Positions 45,760-56,887 of a DNA stretch of 64,000 nucleotides are shown piece after piece (positions within the stretch are counted from its first letter, which is position 1; each line of letters begins with the position of its first letter). The position numbers and the translations under genes were made by a program. This stretch comes from Paraphaeosphaeria minitans (lineage: Eukaryota; Ascomycota; Dothideomycetes; Pleosporales; Didymosphaeriaceae), in the NCBI GenBank assembly GCA_015832175.1, contig WJXW01000018.1, positions 496,001 to 560,000 on the forward strand. Reading direction: 5' to 3'. The notes under the pieces were generated by a model. It made no database searches, was not told the DNA's origin, and saw only the letters and a program-made list of their open reading frames with translations.

Positions 45760-46720
45760 TCAGGCGACCTTCTTCCACTGCGAGTACACCCCCAGCAGCG
45801 AGCTAACCGTACCCGCGATACCTACGACCCCATCGTCGAGCTTCGCCCAGCCCAACGCCGTCGCCGGGATCGTGATATCGCACAGGTCGCTCAGCAGCTG
45901 CAAGCGCACGGCGTTGGCCTCACGCGCAATCTTCTTCGCCTCGACGACGGGCTCGGCCTCCGCGGCTTTCGACGATGACAGCTTGGCGCTGCGCTGGCGG
46001 AGGCAGTACAGCTGGTACAGCGACGACAGGATGCTGAAGGTGATGCCTGTAAACCAGGCCTTGTTGCCCTCGCGCACGAGGCGCGCCGAGGCCGGGTACT
46101 TGTAGATGTTTGCTGCGTCGAGCTGTTGGGAGTTAGTTGTTTCTGCACATTGCATTTTATATCTCTCTGTCTGTCCGTCTGCCTGTCTGTCCGGTATTGT
46201 CTTCCATGCCTCCAGTAGAAGAGAGCGTAGGGGAAAGAAGGGGGAGTATGCACTCACCACAATCGCGCTGTCAGCAAGCATGTACACTGCATATCCTAGC
46301 TGCCGTCCTACCGTCGTGTACCTCAGCACGGGATCCACGCTCTTTGCATCGCTCGCGATGGCGGCCGCCTTGAAGTGCTCCACGAACTTGCCGACGCGCA
46401 TCAGCTTGCGCGTCAGGCCGAACTGCTTCTTGGTCGCCTCGAAGGGCACGATCGACGACGCCGCGTGGTTAGTGCGGTACAGGTACCATGCCAGGAAGCG
46501 CGAGAGGTACTGCAGCGTGCGCAGGGCTTTGTCGCGGCCGACTAGATGGCGGTTAGCGGTGCGCGGGTAGATGGGTTTGGGGAAGTGTTTATCGGTTCAA
46601 GAGGAGATGGGGATGCGCGGAGAGGTAGATGCTGGGCTTTAGGTTAGGCGTACCGGTCGACGCGACGAATTTGAGGTATTGCGCCACCGTCGGGTGGTAG
46701 ATCAGGGCGTCGGCGACCAT
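45760..46720 (-). CDS. PEX11: Peroxisomal membrane protein PEX11
   Basis: Three exons in coding order: 46720-46654, 46541-46258 and 46122-45760, with longer introns of 112 and 135 nt; 237 aa, the usual length. Landmarks are MVADALIYHPTVAQYLKFV, VGRDKALRTLQYLSRFLAWY, KLMRVGKFVEHFKAA and a C-terminal hydrophobic segment with GVVGIAGTVSSLLGVY. PEX11 inserts an amphipathic helix into peroxisomal membranes and drives elongation and fission. The start codon is fixed by the conserved N-terminus. Confidence 0.95.
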
Positions 46721-47262
46721 CTTGTCTGCTGCTTCACTACCGACTGCCAATCCGAGCAAGAGTCTTGAAGGGGAGCGGTCCAGCCTGTTGTAGAGCACAA
46801 ATGTATACAATGTTCACGTGCAGCAATAGGGCTACGTGAGATAGGCAAAGTCGGTGGGTTGTGAAGAGAATGAGTGTGGAAGTTCAAGTCGAGTCGCAGA
46901 TAGCTCGGATGCGGTTCCGCGTCTGGGGAAGCTTGTGAAATGGTGCGGGCCCCAGCAAGCCGCGACCACCGACACCTCGGCAATTTCATACGAGGATGCG
47001 CCATCGTCACGGGATCGCACCGACAAGTAGCTTCCGACCGAGGTCGATACCAGGCCTCTCCTATCGTAAAATTCCAAAATGCTGCCATGTCTTGCAGTCC
47101 ACAGGTATTGTAGAGAACAGAACTACTTTCCAAAATCCCTTTCAGGTGCTCTTGAGGCCAGAAGATGCCCGTCGATGGGGAAATCTTCCCCTTTGGGACA
47201 TGCCAACCAGGAACGCCCCACATGGTTTGCTCATGCCAGAATTCACTGCAACAACCTCGCGC
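46721..47262. other. Intergenic, PEX11 upstream
   Basis: These 542 bases carry the PEX11 promoter and the 3' flank of ABD1. An overlapping minus-strand open frame (46702-47223) has no family features and overlaps the PEX11 start. Confidence 0.5.
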
Positions 47263-48663
47263 TCAGACCTTGTAGAAGCAGAAAACGTGGTAAAAGTCCG
47301 CCGCATCCAACTCCTCCTCTGAAGTCAGCAGATGCCCACCACCACGTTCGCGCACGTTCATCCGTTCGGCCAGCGGCCCCAGCTCTGGATCGTCCTTCTG
47401 CTCTTCCCAGACCTCACGGAAGGGCTTCCGATACTGCAGCTCGAGATTGTAGTCTTCGGCCAACGCACGGAACGCCTCCCAGGGGACGACATATTCGGGC
47501 ACTTCGTCAACGGCTTCTTCGAGAAAGTAGAAGTACTTCCAGCCAAAGGGAGGCCTGAAGGTGCCATCAGCCGGCGTCTTACCAGGGAACTTGACCCTGT
47601 ACACCGAGTTGCCCCACTCGAATCCCTCCTCTTCGACCTGTCCATCCTCTTGCTCCTCAGATTCCTTTTTCTTGACCTTGTCCTCGCCGTGCTCGCCATC
47701 CTGAGGCTTTGGGCTGTCCAGGCTCTTCTCCGGATCCCAGTCGTCTTCGTCGTCGCTAGCGAAGGTGGGTCGGTCGTCATCTTCCTCCTCAGCAGCAACC
47801 CCGTTGCCATTGGCCTCTGCTCCTCCTGTCGATTTGTGATGGGCAACGACTTTCGCAGAAAGCACGTCAGAATTTGGGATGCAGCCAATGAAGCGGCCTC
47901 CCCTCTTCAGCGCACCCGACACATTCTTCAACATCCCCCTAGCTTTTTCTTCGCTCTCGAAAGCATAGTGCATGCAGAACATCATGGTGACCATGTCAAA
48001 CCCACCGCCGCCCCAGCGCTGACTGGCCGCATTGCCAGGGCCAACGTGCGCGTCGAAGCCCACGTCTTTAACGATGGGAATGCCCTCGAGAGACAGGCCG
48101 AAGCAATCCCGAGCGTAGAACTCAGCATGGAAAACACGTCCCCTAGATCGCTTTCGCATCTGCTCGTGACGTTCCCGGGCCTGCTTGATGGAAACATCGG
48201 CAGGGTCTGCGCCAACATACAGAGCCACCTTGCGGGAGGCCTGCCATTTCTGCAAGTCGCCGCCCTTGCCACACCCCATGTCCATGATCTTGAGATTTCG
48301 CTCGTCGCCGATGAACTTCTGGATGATGGATGATTTGACCCAGTTGTTGAAGCTGCGCAGACCCTTGATCTTGGAGTCGGTGACGCGCCATTCACGGCCG
48401 CGCTCGGGCACCGTGTTGTAGTGCTGCTTGACCACATCGTGTACGCCGCGCTGGGCGGCTTCCTGATGCGCGGTCCTTTGTGCTTCCTGCTCCCGCTCTT
48501 CTTGGCGCTTGCGGGCAGCCTCACGGTCGACGGCAGAGATGCGGGAGCCCTGGCCAGGCCGCTTCCGCTGACGGGGTGGAGACCGCGATCGGGAACGCGA
48601 CGGGGAGCGAGAGGGCGAGCGCGCGCGCTTCGTGCCTCGATCTGGACCAGATGGGCCGGCCAT
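47263..48663 (-). CDS. ABD1: mRNA cap guanine-N7 methyltransferase
   Basis: Intronless, 466 aa. The N-terminus is an Arg-Ser/Pro-rich nuclear tail (SPSRSPSRSRSRSPPRQRKR). The catalytic domain starts at VVKQHYNTVPERGREWR and includes NNWVKSSIIQKF, the SAM-binding motif IMDMGCGKGGDLQKW, GADPADVSIKQARERH, and FDMVTMMFCMHYAFE. An acidic insertion of about 70 residues (near 275-345) divides the domain, followed by YFYFLEEAVDEVPEYVVPW and the terminal YHVFCFYKV. It adds the N7 methyl group to the 5' cap in the nucleus. It is divergently arranged with RPN7. Confidence 0.96.
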   Translation of the reverse strand: MAGPSGPDRGTKRARSPSRSPSRSRSRSPPRQRKRPGQGSRISAVDREAARKRQEEREQEAQRTAHQEAAQRGVHDVVKQHYNTVPERGREWRVTDSKIKGLRSFNNWVKSSIIQKFIGDERNLKIMDMGCGKGGDLQKWQASRKVALYVGADPADVSIKQARERHEQMRKRSRGRVFHAEFYARDCFGLSLEGIPIVKDVGFDAHVGPGNAASQRWGGGGFDMVTMMFCMHYAFESEEKARGMLKNVSGALKRGGRFIGCIPNSDVLSAKVVAHHKSTGGAEANGNGVAAEEEDDDRPTFASDDEDDWDPEKSLDSPKPQDGEHGEDKVKKKESEEQEDGQVEEEGFEWGNSVYRVKFPGKTPADGTFRPPFGWKYFYFLEEAVDEVPEYVVPWEAFRALAEDYNLELQYRKPFREVWEEQKDDPELGPLAERMNVRERGGGHLLTSEEELDAADFYHVFCFYKV

Positions 48664-48998
48664 GATGCGAGTGTTGCGCGGAGATGGTCGAAATGGTCAA
48701 GCGCAGTGGGTTCAGGTTGTTGAGAAGATTAGAGGTCCTGTATATTACAAGTGTATATGTGCGAAGAAGCTGTGTACGGTTGCTTCGAGGGGAAATAAAG
48801 TAACGAAGGTGGGTATGGAGGCTGGAAGCTCGGGCGTTTGTGAAGTCAAGTGGTCGATCGTGCCTGCCCGAAGTTCCGCCGCAGCATCATCGCAGCTTCC
48901 CACCGGAGCTTCGAGCCCTCATTTCACAATCCCCCGCCGCCCCCACCACTGCTCAACTATACCCCATCGACCTCTCTATCCCCGACCTACCGCTCAAG
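48664..48998. promoter_or_regulatory. Bidirectional region between ABD1 and RPN7
   Basis: These 335 bases separate two divergent housekeeping starts. I saw no clear proteasome-associated control element. Confidence 0.5.
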
Positions 48999-50557
48999 AT
49001 GGGTGATCCGCAGTTTGCAAAATTCCCGGACTTGCAGTTGGCTCAGCACATCTTCCAGCTCACCAACCCGTCGTCGTCCAAGTCCACTAAACAAGCCTCT
49101 CTCAAATCGGTGCAAGATGCCGTCCAGGAGAAGAAAATGGCGCCGCTCTACCGGTACCTCGCTCATCCGGTCGACGGCGTATTGAACGCGCCGGGCGAAG
49201 GCAGCGCACAGCAGCCTGCTGGCCACCGGAGACCGTCGTCGAGCGCGGCCACCATGCTCGCCACCAAGAACCCCAACCTCGAGGTGCCGCTGGCGTGGGA
49301 CGAGAAGCTTTATGACTCATTGAAGGCGGAGAACGAGAAGGAACTTGACGCCATACAGAAGGAGGAAGACGAGGCGGCGGAGAAGGCGGGCGAGACCGAA
49401 GTACAGGCCGCGCGAGGCAAGCGTGCTGAGCTATACAACCGCATCGGTGACAAGGTGTGTATTTTATTCGTTTGTATTCAGAGGCAATGCTAATGCTGAG
49501 CAGGAGAAAGCCATTGCCAGCTACGAGGCCATCTTCGAGAAGACGGGCATTCTAGGCACCAAGATCGATCTTGTGCTCGCCATAATACGCGTTGGACTCT
49601 TCTTTGGAGATAAGATCTTGGTGAAGAAGACGATCGAGCGGGCAAGTGCTCTCGTGGAAAGCGGCGGTGACTGGGACCGCCGGAATCGCCTCAAGGCATA
49701 CCATGGCCTGCATCTCCTCACCGTTCGGTCACACGCACAAGCCGCGCCGCTGCTTCTCGACAGTCTGTCCACATTCACCAGCTATGAGCTTTGCAATTAC
49801 TCCTCGTTGGTGATATATGCCATCCTGGCGGGTTCGGTATCGCTTAAGCGCGTGGACTTCAAATCAAAGGTTGTGGACGCGCCTGAGATCAAGGCCATTG
49901 TTGGCGGCAACCAGGAGGACAAGATGGCTGCGATAACTGGACTGGCCTCTGCTGGACCTGCGGCTGGTGACGAGGAGATGGCAGATGCTTCAGTCTCTAC
50001 GTCGACCCCAATACCGGCTGCGGTGAACCTCACAACACTGGGACAGCAGCAAGATACCTCGGAAATCGCCATAGACTTCGGCCCTCTCGCAAAGCTCGTC
50101 AAGAGCCTTTACGAGGGCGACTACAAGAACTTCTTCGGAGCCCTGGCCGAGGTCGAGGTCAACTTCCTAAGCCAGGACCGGTACCTTTTCGAGCACAAGA
50201 GTTGGTATGTGCGAGAGATGCGCCTGCGCGGCTACCAGCAACTCCTCCAGTCATACCGCGTGGTCGGTCTGCAGAGCATGGCCCACGACTTCGGCGTGAG
50301 CGTCGACTTTTTGGACAAGTGAGTTGATCGGCAGCCTACATTTTCATGTTTCTAACGCGTGTAGGGACCTGGCCAAGTTCATTGCCGCTGACCGCATCCC
50401 ATGCACGATTGACCGCGTCAAGGGCATCATCGAGACCAACCGACCAGACGACAAGAACAAGCAGTACGCGGATGTAGTGAAGCAGGGCGACCAGCTGATT
50501 ACCAAACTGCAGAAGTACGGGCAGGCTGTCAGGTTACGGGGTAGCGAACGCGGTTGA
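48999..50557 (+). CDS. RPN7: 26S proteasome lid subunit Rpn7
   Basis: Three exons: 48999-49454, 49504-50318 and 50365-50557; introns of 49 and 46 nt; 487 aa. The N-terminus MGDPQFAKFPDLQLAQHIF is typical of fungal Rpn7. Landmarks are TPR-like helices (EKTGILGTKIDLVLAIIRVG, RRNRLKAYHGLHLLTVR), a low-complexity insertion (ITGLASAGPAAGDEEMAD), and a C-terminal PCI domain (LVKSLYEGDYKNFFGAL, ISCTIDR-like IPCTIDRVKGIIETNRPD). The lid recognises and deubiquitinates substrates. The C-terminus GQAVRLRGSERG is intact. Confidence 0.95.
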
Positions 50558-51423
50558 GCGAATCACCAAGTGTATGATCAGCGGGATAGTGGTGGAGCGC
50601 AGTGGAGACTAAATAGCTAGAGCTGCTGGGCAATGGTTCGCGCAACCACCAGGCACAAAGCCATTTGAACATGATACTCTTCATTGCACCAGGGCCAGCA
50701 CGTGTGCGACTGATCCTGATTGCAGACCGATTGATATCTAGTCTACTGAAGGCCGCCGGCGATGCGGTGTGACAGCTTCTAACAATGGTCCCTGCGTCGG
50801 GTCAGAGCTCAGCTTCCCAGCGAGTGAGCTACTGCGGAACAAGGGGAAACTGATAAGTTGTCGAGCGGCTTGCACGAAGCTTCTTCTTTGGCCTGGGATC
50901 TCACGGAACTTCTTTCCTCCTCCACCCTCCACGATCCAGGCGCGGCTTACACGATCACATCTTAGCGGGGGGCGACAGAACCCATCATCCGCCGATCAGG
51001 TCCGGGGTCCTCGGTCCTCAGCATGTCGCCGTCATCGGCTTGCTGGCACCAGCCCGCTGCCGCCGCGAGGCAAATACTCACCACGAATGGGTCGAGATGG
51101 GCACAGAGGTCGCTCGACGTGGGCGCCAGAGGTATCTAACGCATTTCACGTTTTCCCCACCGCTACTCGGAGCCCATGGCGCGCTTGTTTGGAGCAACCC
51201 TCTGACAGACCTGACCTGCACTCCTAGTGGGGCACCGTGTGCAGGGCAAAAAATCACGCTGCTACGCCTCTTGTTTTGACTCAGCCAAAAGCAAGCACTC
51301 CTTCTCTTAGTACACTTAGCTGTGCTTCGTGCCCGTTCATATCTACTCGCCGCATTTTTAGACCATTCGCTCACGTTGTTCTTGAATACAGCCTTGTACA
51401 GAGTTACCCCTCCGCATCGTACC
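50558..51423. other. Alanine aminotransferase upstream region
   Basis: These 866 bases hold no supported gene. The frame of the aminotransferase is open upstream of its ATG, without an upstream in-frame ATG. Confidence 0.5.
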
Positions 51424-52990
51424 ATGGCGTCGTCCGAACCCCGCCGCGCGCTTACCCTTGCGAACATCAATCCTCATGTCAAGGAGGCCCAGTATGCTGT
51501 CCGTGGCGAGCTGGCCGTCCGCTCAGAAGAATACCGAGCGACGCTGGCAAAGGGTGAGGGCAAGGACCTGCCCTTCGACACAGTCATCGCAGCGAACATT
51601 GGCAACCCACAGCAGCTGGACCAGAAGCCCATTACCTTCTTCCGCCAGGTAGCCAGTCTCTTGGAGAACCCACTGTTGTTGGAACATGAAGAGATTTTCG
51701 TAAAGAGTCTTGGATACAAGTCAGACGTTTTCGAGAGGGCGAGGCGGCTGTTGAAGGAGATCAAGAGTGTGGGAGCATACAGCCAAAGCCAGGGTGCTCC
51801 GGGCATCAGGGAGAGCGTCGCAAAGTACATTGAGCGTGCGTACTGGGTACTGGAACTCGAAACAATTCGCTGACCTGTCTAGGACGAGATGGCTACCCTG
51901 CAAGCTTCTCAGACATCTACCTCAGCAACGGTGCTTCGTCCGGCGTGAACACCCTCCTGCATATCATCTCCGCCTCGCCCAACACCGGCGTCATGGTCCC
52001 TATCCCCCAATACCCTCTCTACACTGCCACACTCTCCGTTTTGAACGCCAAATGCGTCCCATACTACCTTGAGGAAAGCCAGGCATGGAGCACCAGCCTC
52101 GAGGCCATCCGCACATCGTACGACAAGGCCATCGCAGAAGGCACCGATGTTAAGGCCATCGCCATCATCAACCCTGGTAACCCAACCGGCGCGTCTCTCC
52201 CCGCCGAAGACATCAAATCCGTCCTCAAGTTCGCCGCCGAGAAGTCGCTCGTCGTCATCGCCGACGAAGTCTACCAAACCAACGTCTTCATCGGCGAGTT
52301 CATCTCCTTCAAGAAAGCGCTGCGCGACCTGCAGAAGGAGGCGCCCGGCAAGTTTGACCACATCGAGCTCGCGTCGCTGCACAGCATCTCCAAGGGCATG
52401 GTGGGCGAGTGCGGCCACCGCGGTGGCTACTTGGAGCTCGTCGGCTTCGACCCGGAGGTCGTCCAGCAGATCTACAAGTTCATCAGCATCCAGCTCTGCC
52501 CGCCCGTCATCGGACAGTGCATCGTCGAGACCATGGTTAACCCGCCCAAGGAGGGCGAACCCAGCTACGAGCTGTACAAGAAGGAGTTCGATGGCATCTT
52601 CAACGGCTTGAAAGAGAGGGCGTACGCGCTGTACGAGGCGTTCAAGAAGATGGACGGCGTCGAGTGCGACAAGCCTCAGGTTCGTTCTTCCCTCCCCACC
52701 CGTCCTCCCTCCTGCATCTACTGACCCAACTCCAGGGCTCCATGTACCTCTTCCCGACCATCAAACTGCCCGAAAAGGCTATCGAGCAGGCCAAGAAGGA
52801 GAACCGCTCGCCCGACGAGTTCTACTGCTTCCGCATGCTCGACGCGACGGGCATCTGCGTCGTCGCGGGCAGCGGCTTCGGCCAGAAGGAGGGCACGCTG
52901 CACTTCCGCACGACGTTTTTGGCACCGGGGACGGACTGGACGGGCAGGATTGTCAAGTTCCACCAGGACTTCATGGCCGAGTTCAAGTGA
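51424..52990 (+). CDS. ALT1: Alanine aminotransferase
   Basis: Three exons: 51424-51835, 51883-52679 and 52736-52990; introns of 47 and 56 nt; 487 aa. It is a fold-type I PLP enzyme of the ALT subgroup: NIGNPQQLDQKPITFFRQV, SQSQGAPGIRESVAKYIE, YLSNGASSGVNTLLHI, the Asn in INPGNPTGASL, the Asp and Tyr in VVIADEVYQTNVF, the Lys-bearing SLHSISKGMVGECGHRGGY, and the carboxylate-binding Arg in HFRTTFL. It interconverts alanine plus 2-oxoglutarate and pyruvate plus glutamate. An open, Arg-rich extension upstream lacks an ATG; it starts at best with GTG at 51322. Confidence 0.95.
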
Positions 52991-54158
52991 GTGGGTGAGT
53001 GGGAGGCCATCACTGAATGATCTAGGATGTGGGATATATAGAAACATGTTTGCGGGCATTTGAGGGGTGGATAGGCCGATACTCGAGACATTATACATGG
53101 CATGTAGGACGCTTGCTCGGGCCATCTGGCCGGTTGAACGGAAATCAGTGACTTTGAAATTCCGAGAGAAAGTGGTGTTTTTTAGCCAGGCCCTTTCTCC
53201 ACGGCGTACATGCACTGGTGTCGCCGGTGACCTCCCGTAGAGGCTCGGATGCTGCATCGGAACGGGGTGCAGGCGTACTTCTTTCCTTTATCGGCGCCAC
53301 TAACCGGGCGGAACTTCCCGTACTTTTATAGGTAGGTCCATCCTGTCTTGATCGGCAGTTCACAGTATCTATCGATTTTGGGCTCATGCTTTCTGCCTAC
53401 CTACCCGCAGAGTGAGCGCCGAGACCATGACGCAGTCGGCCTCTGAGACGGGCCTAATCGTATTCCTCACCCGCCGATCCCAACGCTGAAAAAAAAAATC
53501 AAAAAAAAAATCAAAAAAGAATACCTATCGCGGGCCAGCCTGACTTGTTTTGTTGCTCTCCCGCTCGCGACCGGGGCGTTGAGTCTGGTCTGCTAAAAAG
53601 CAGAAGTTCGCCGTCACCATTGCGCCCACATAGCACATGCACGATTCTCAGGAAAGTCGACATTCCACCCTCAAATCGAAGCCCATCCCACGTACCTAGT
53701 CCGTTCGCGCTTGTCGGATGCTCGACATCGCCAGGGACCCGCATTGAAATCCACGTGGGCATTTTCTACGCACCAATTGCAACGAGCGAACCGAAGCTTC
53801 GCGGCGGCACGGTGAGAACGGGCGGCTGTCGGCTCGGGCGTCTAGGACAGACTCCAGAGTCGGATTCACGACGCTCACCATCACGCGAGCTATCCCTTAT
53901 CCCTCCGGCCATCCGCACCCTCATCACTGAATCCTGACCCTCTTTTTTTCTTTCTTTCTTCTACCCATTTCGGGCGCGAGGCGTTGTGGGGTATACCTAC
54001 TGTACCCAAGACGGGAATCGCCAAAGAGCAGGCCGCAAACCGTCGACCACGAGCTGAGCACTACCTAGTCTGCGTTCCTGGGGCACGTTGCGCAGAGACA
54101 AGATTGTGTGAATCTCATTTAGCACCTGCGCTCGTGCGGTTTCTTTGCGGAGGAAGAC
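52991..54158. other. Gene-free spacer with A-rich run
   Basis: These 1.17 kb hold A10TC-like runs at about 53487-53518 and pyrimidine runs near 53940-53960. A 130-codon plus frame at 53545 shows no domain and is not supported. The right end is the promoter of the methyltransferase gene. Confidence 0.45.
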
Positions 54159-55666
54159 ATGGCTTCGAATCCGCATACAGAGGCGCCGGGTCGTGCCACA
54201 GAGGTGCAGCAGAGTCGGCCATCCGCGGAGCCTAGCGCCAGCCAGCCCGCAACACAGCAGCCTCACGTGGTTGGACCCATTTCTGGGGATGCGCCACCGC
54301 CGGTGATAGACACCAGTGCAAGTGAAAATGAGGAGCAGGGACAGAGGCAGAGGCAGGGGCAGGGGCAGGGGCAGGGGCAGGGGCAGCCAGTGGATACCAG
54401 TGTCAGCGAAGGGGGACCTGACGATGACGAGGACCTAGATGTGGTGAGCCGAGGACCTCTTCTACAGCAGAAACCAGAGCTCGTGCTAATGGAGTTGATA
54501 GGCAAGTTGGGGGTCGCGGAGCGATGCAGGAGACTCTGCATACGAGGAACTGTGAGTATTCACATCGCACACATCTCATACGCTGTGCACCCGTAGCTAA
54601 CGATGCCCAGACAATCACAAACCGCATCAGTAACCTCCAGCATCCTCGCCGGCCACTGGGAAAACGGCCGAAGATACCACTCCTACCAAGGCGGGCAATA
54701 CATGTTCCCAGACGACGAGCTGGAGCAGGAACGCCTCGACGTCAAGTACGCCGCCATCCACCTTACCTACGGCAACAAGATCTGCTTCGCCCCGCTCCAG
54801 GACCCGCAGAATGCTCTAGACGTTGGCACGGGCACCGGCATCTGGGCCATCGACTTCGCGGAAGAGTACCCCGGCTGCACCGTTGCCGCCGTCGACCTCA
54901 GCCCCATCCAGCCCACCTGGGTGCCCCCAAACCTCAAATTCGAAATCGACGACGCGGAGCAGGACTGGACGTGGCCCGAGAACCACTTCGACTATGTGCA
55001 TCTGCGCACCATGGCCGCCGCGGTGCGCGACTGGCCCCGCATGTTCCGGCAGGCCTATCGGTACGCCGCCCTCCCTCCCTCCCTCCCTCCCTTCCAATGA
55101 CCCCTCCACGTGATGCACCGAGTCCAGACTGACAAGCAAAGCCACACCAAACCCGGCGGCTACATCGAGCTCCAAGAACAAGACTACATGGGCATCATGC
55201 AGTCCACGTCGCGCAACCCCGGCACCGCCTTCCTGACCTGGTGCGTCCAGCAAGGGCGGGCCGCCGGCCGTGTCGGCGTCAACCTGCGCTCCATCCCCTC
55301 GGAAAAAGCCGAGCTCCTCCGCGCCGCCGGCTTCGTGGACGTGGTCGTGCACGAGTTCCGCTGCCCGATCGGGCCGTGGGCTGCAGACAAGAAGATGCGG
55401 GATGCGGGGCTGCTGCAGCTGAGCGCCGTGCTGGACGGGCTCGAGGGCTTGTCTCTGAGGCTGCTGAAGTTTTACGACGAGGGGTGGACGAAGGAGGAGC
55501 TGAATGTGTTGCTGGCTAAGGTGAGGACCGAGTTGCGGAGTCGGGAGTGTCATGCTTATTGGCCTGTGTAAGTCACGAGTTCCCTGATGCGGACCAGGGG
55601 AAGGTCCGGAGGGGGGTTCGGCTAACGAGGAATAGGATTGTGGTATATGCGCGGAAACCGGAGTGA
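54159..55666 (+). CDS. LaeA-like SAM-dependent methyltransferase
   Basis: Five exons: 54159-54443, 54502-54551, 54611-55060, 55142-55567 and 55636-55666; 413 aa, all phases closing. The N-terminal 110 residues are low-complexity, with a Gln-Gly run encoded by CAGGGG hexanucleotides. Then ILAGHWENGRRYHSYQGGQY, the entry motif of the LaeA-like group, leads into the SAM-binding NALDVGTGTGIWAIDFAEEYP, AAVDLSPIQPTWVPPN, and KPGGYIELQEQD. It ends WPVIVVYARKPE. LaeA-type proteins act in the nucleus on secondary metabolism and development, but many paralogues have unknown roles. The second exon is only 50 nt and the last only 31. Confidence 0.9.
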
Positions 55667-55687
55667 AGGCGGGCACGGCATATCTTC

Positions 55688-55858
55688 TTCATCTTCTTCA
55701 TCTTCCTCCACCTCTTCTTCTTTTCTTCCTTTTCTTCCTTTTCTTCCTTTTCTTCCTTTTCTTCCTTTTCTTCCTTTTCTTCCATTTCTTCCTTTTCTTC
55801 CTTTTCTTCCTGTTCTTTCTCTTCCTCTTCCTATTCTTCTTCTTCTTCTTTTTCTCGT
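55688..55858. repeat. TTCTTCC polypyrimidine minisatellite
   Basis: About 170 bases of pyrimidine tract, mostly a 10-base unit TTTTCTTCCT repeated about ten times, flanked by CTT runs. It begins 22 bases after the methyltransferase stop. Frames through it are artefacts. Confidence 0.9.
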
Positions 55859-56086
55859 CATATCGGTCTTTTAACTGAGCACATCTGCTGCATAGCGTGC
55901 TAGCGTGCGTCACCTGCGATATCCATACATCTTTGCCGTTCTACATGGCGGTTTGTTTTTAGCAGGGAGCTGGGGAAACTGGGCGTCTGCCTGCCACAGG
56001 CGCAAACAAAAGTCATCATAATCGATCTATTGAGACATGTTGTTCATCGCCTCTTCTCCGCCAATGCCGTGGTGTCTTCCTCTCCC

Positions 56087-56887
56087 TCAAGGCCCCAACA
56101 CCTCATCCATAATCCCCCACATGTCCCTCTGCCTCTCCATTCTCCTCTCTTCCTCGCTAAACTCTTCCACCCCTCCCTTGCGCTCTTCTTTCTCCTCCCC
56201 ACCACCCCTCTCAAACCCCGCCAACACCTCCTCCACCCTCTCGGCCATCCTCCTCACCCCCTCCACCTCCCCCCTCTTCCGCTCGACCTGCCTCTCCATC
56301 TCCCTAATCAGCGTCTCCCGCGCCTGATGCGGCCGATACTCATTCACCAACGCATGCACATTCAGCGCCAGGGTCAGCACATCCTTCAGCTTCTCGTCCT
56401 TCGCCTCGCCGGCAGGATCCTGCGCCATGACGCCCAGCAGCTCGATGTAGCACAGCACAATCGACCGCAAGAAGCGGAAGAGGTACGCCTGCCGATCCAG
56501 ACTCGACCACGTCGGCGACGCAGGGTAGAGCTGCTCGTAGCTCCAGTCCAGCACGGTATCGCCCGTCACCGGGTGCGTGAGGAGCCGCGTGCGGATGGCG
56601 GCCATGGTCTCGGGGTAGTCTTCCAGCGCGTTCAGGGTTGTCTTCTTGCCGAAGACCGAGTACGAGGCGGAGGGGGCGGGCGGCGCGGGTGGCACGAGGT
56701 AGCGCAGTTCGGTGGGGAGTTGGAGGAGCTGCGCGGGGGTGAGGGCGGAGGGGGCGGGCATGTCGTGCGTGGTTTGGAAGGCGGTGAGGGCGTCGAGGTT
56801 TTTGGGCGTGAAGTGCTTGTAGAAGGGCGGCGGGGCGGGGAAGTAGGACGTCAGGACGTCTTCATCTTCCGGGGCGGGTTGGGCCAT
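56087..56887 (-). CDS. MED7: Mediator complex subunit 7
   Basis: Intronless, 266 aa. The start MAQPAPEDEDVLTSYFPAPPPFYKHFTPKN is the MED7 entry motif (FPAPPPFYKHFT). PTELRYLVPPAPP and YSVFGKKTTLN follow. Helices around LLELLGVM-like IVLCYIELLGVMAQDP and HALVNEYRPHQARETLIREM make up the C-terminal coiled coil that pairs with MED21. MED7 is an essential part of the Mediator middle module linking activators to RNA polymerase II. The C-terminal 60 residues are a charged Glu/Arg-rich helix. Long antisense frames here are shadows. Confidence 0.93.
   Translation of the reverse strand: MAQPAPEDEDVLTSYFPAPPPFYKHFTPKNLDALTAFQTTHDMPAPSALTPAQLLQLPTELRYLVPPAPPAPSASYSVFGKKTTLNALEDYPETMAAIRTRLLTHPVTGDTVLDWSYEQLYPASPTWSSLDRQAYLFRFLRSIVLCYIELLGVMAQDPAGEAKDEKLKDVLTLALNVHALVNEYRPHQARETLIREMERQVERKRGEVEGVRRMAERVEEVLAGFERGGGEEKEERKGGVEEFSEEERRMERQRDMWGIMDEVLGP

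Noticed and set aside
46702..47223. 173-codon minus frame overlapping the PEX11 start
   Set aside because: No recognisable domain; conflicts with the well-supported PEX11 exon 1.
47332..48333. 333-codon plus-strand frame
   Set aside because: Antisense of ABD1, which has full family motifs.
50769..51227. 152-codon plus frame upstream of alanine aminotransferase
   Set aside because: No motif; more likely promoter DNA.
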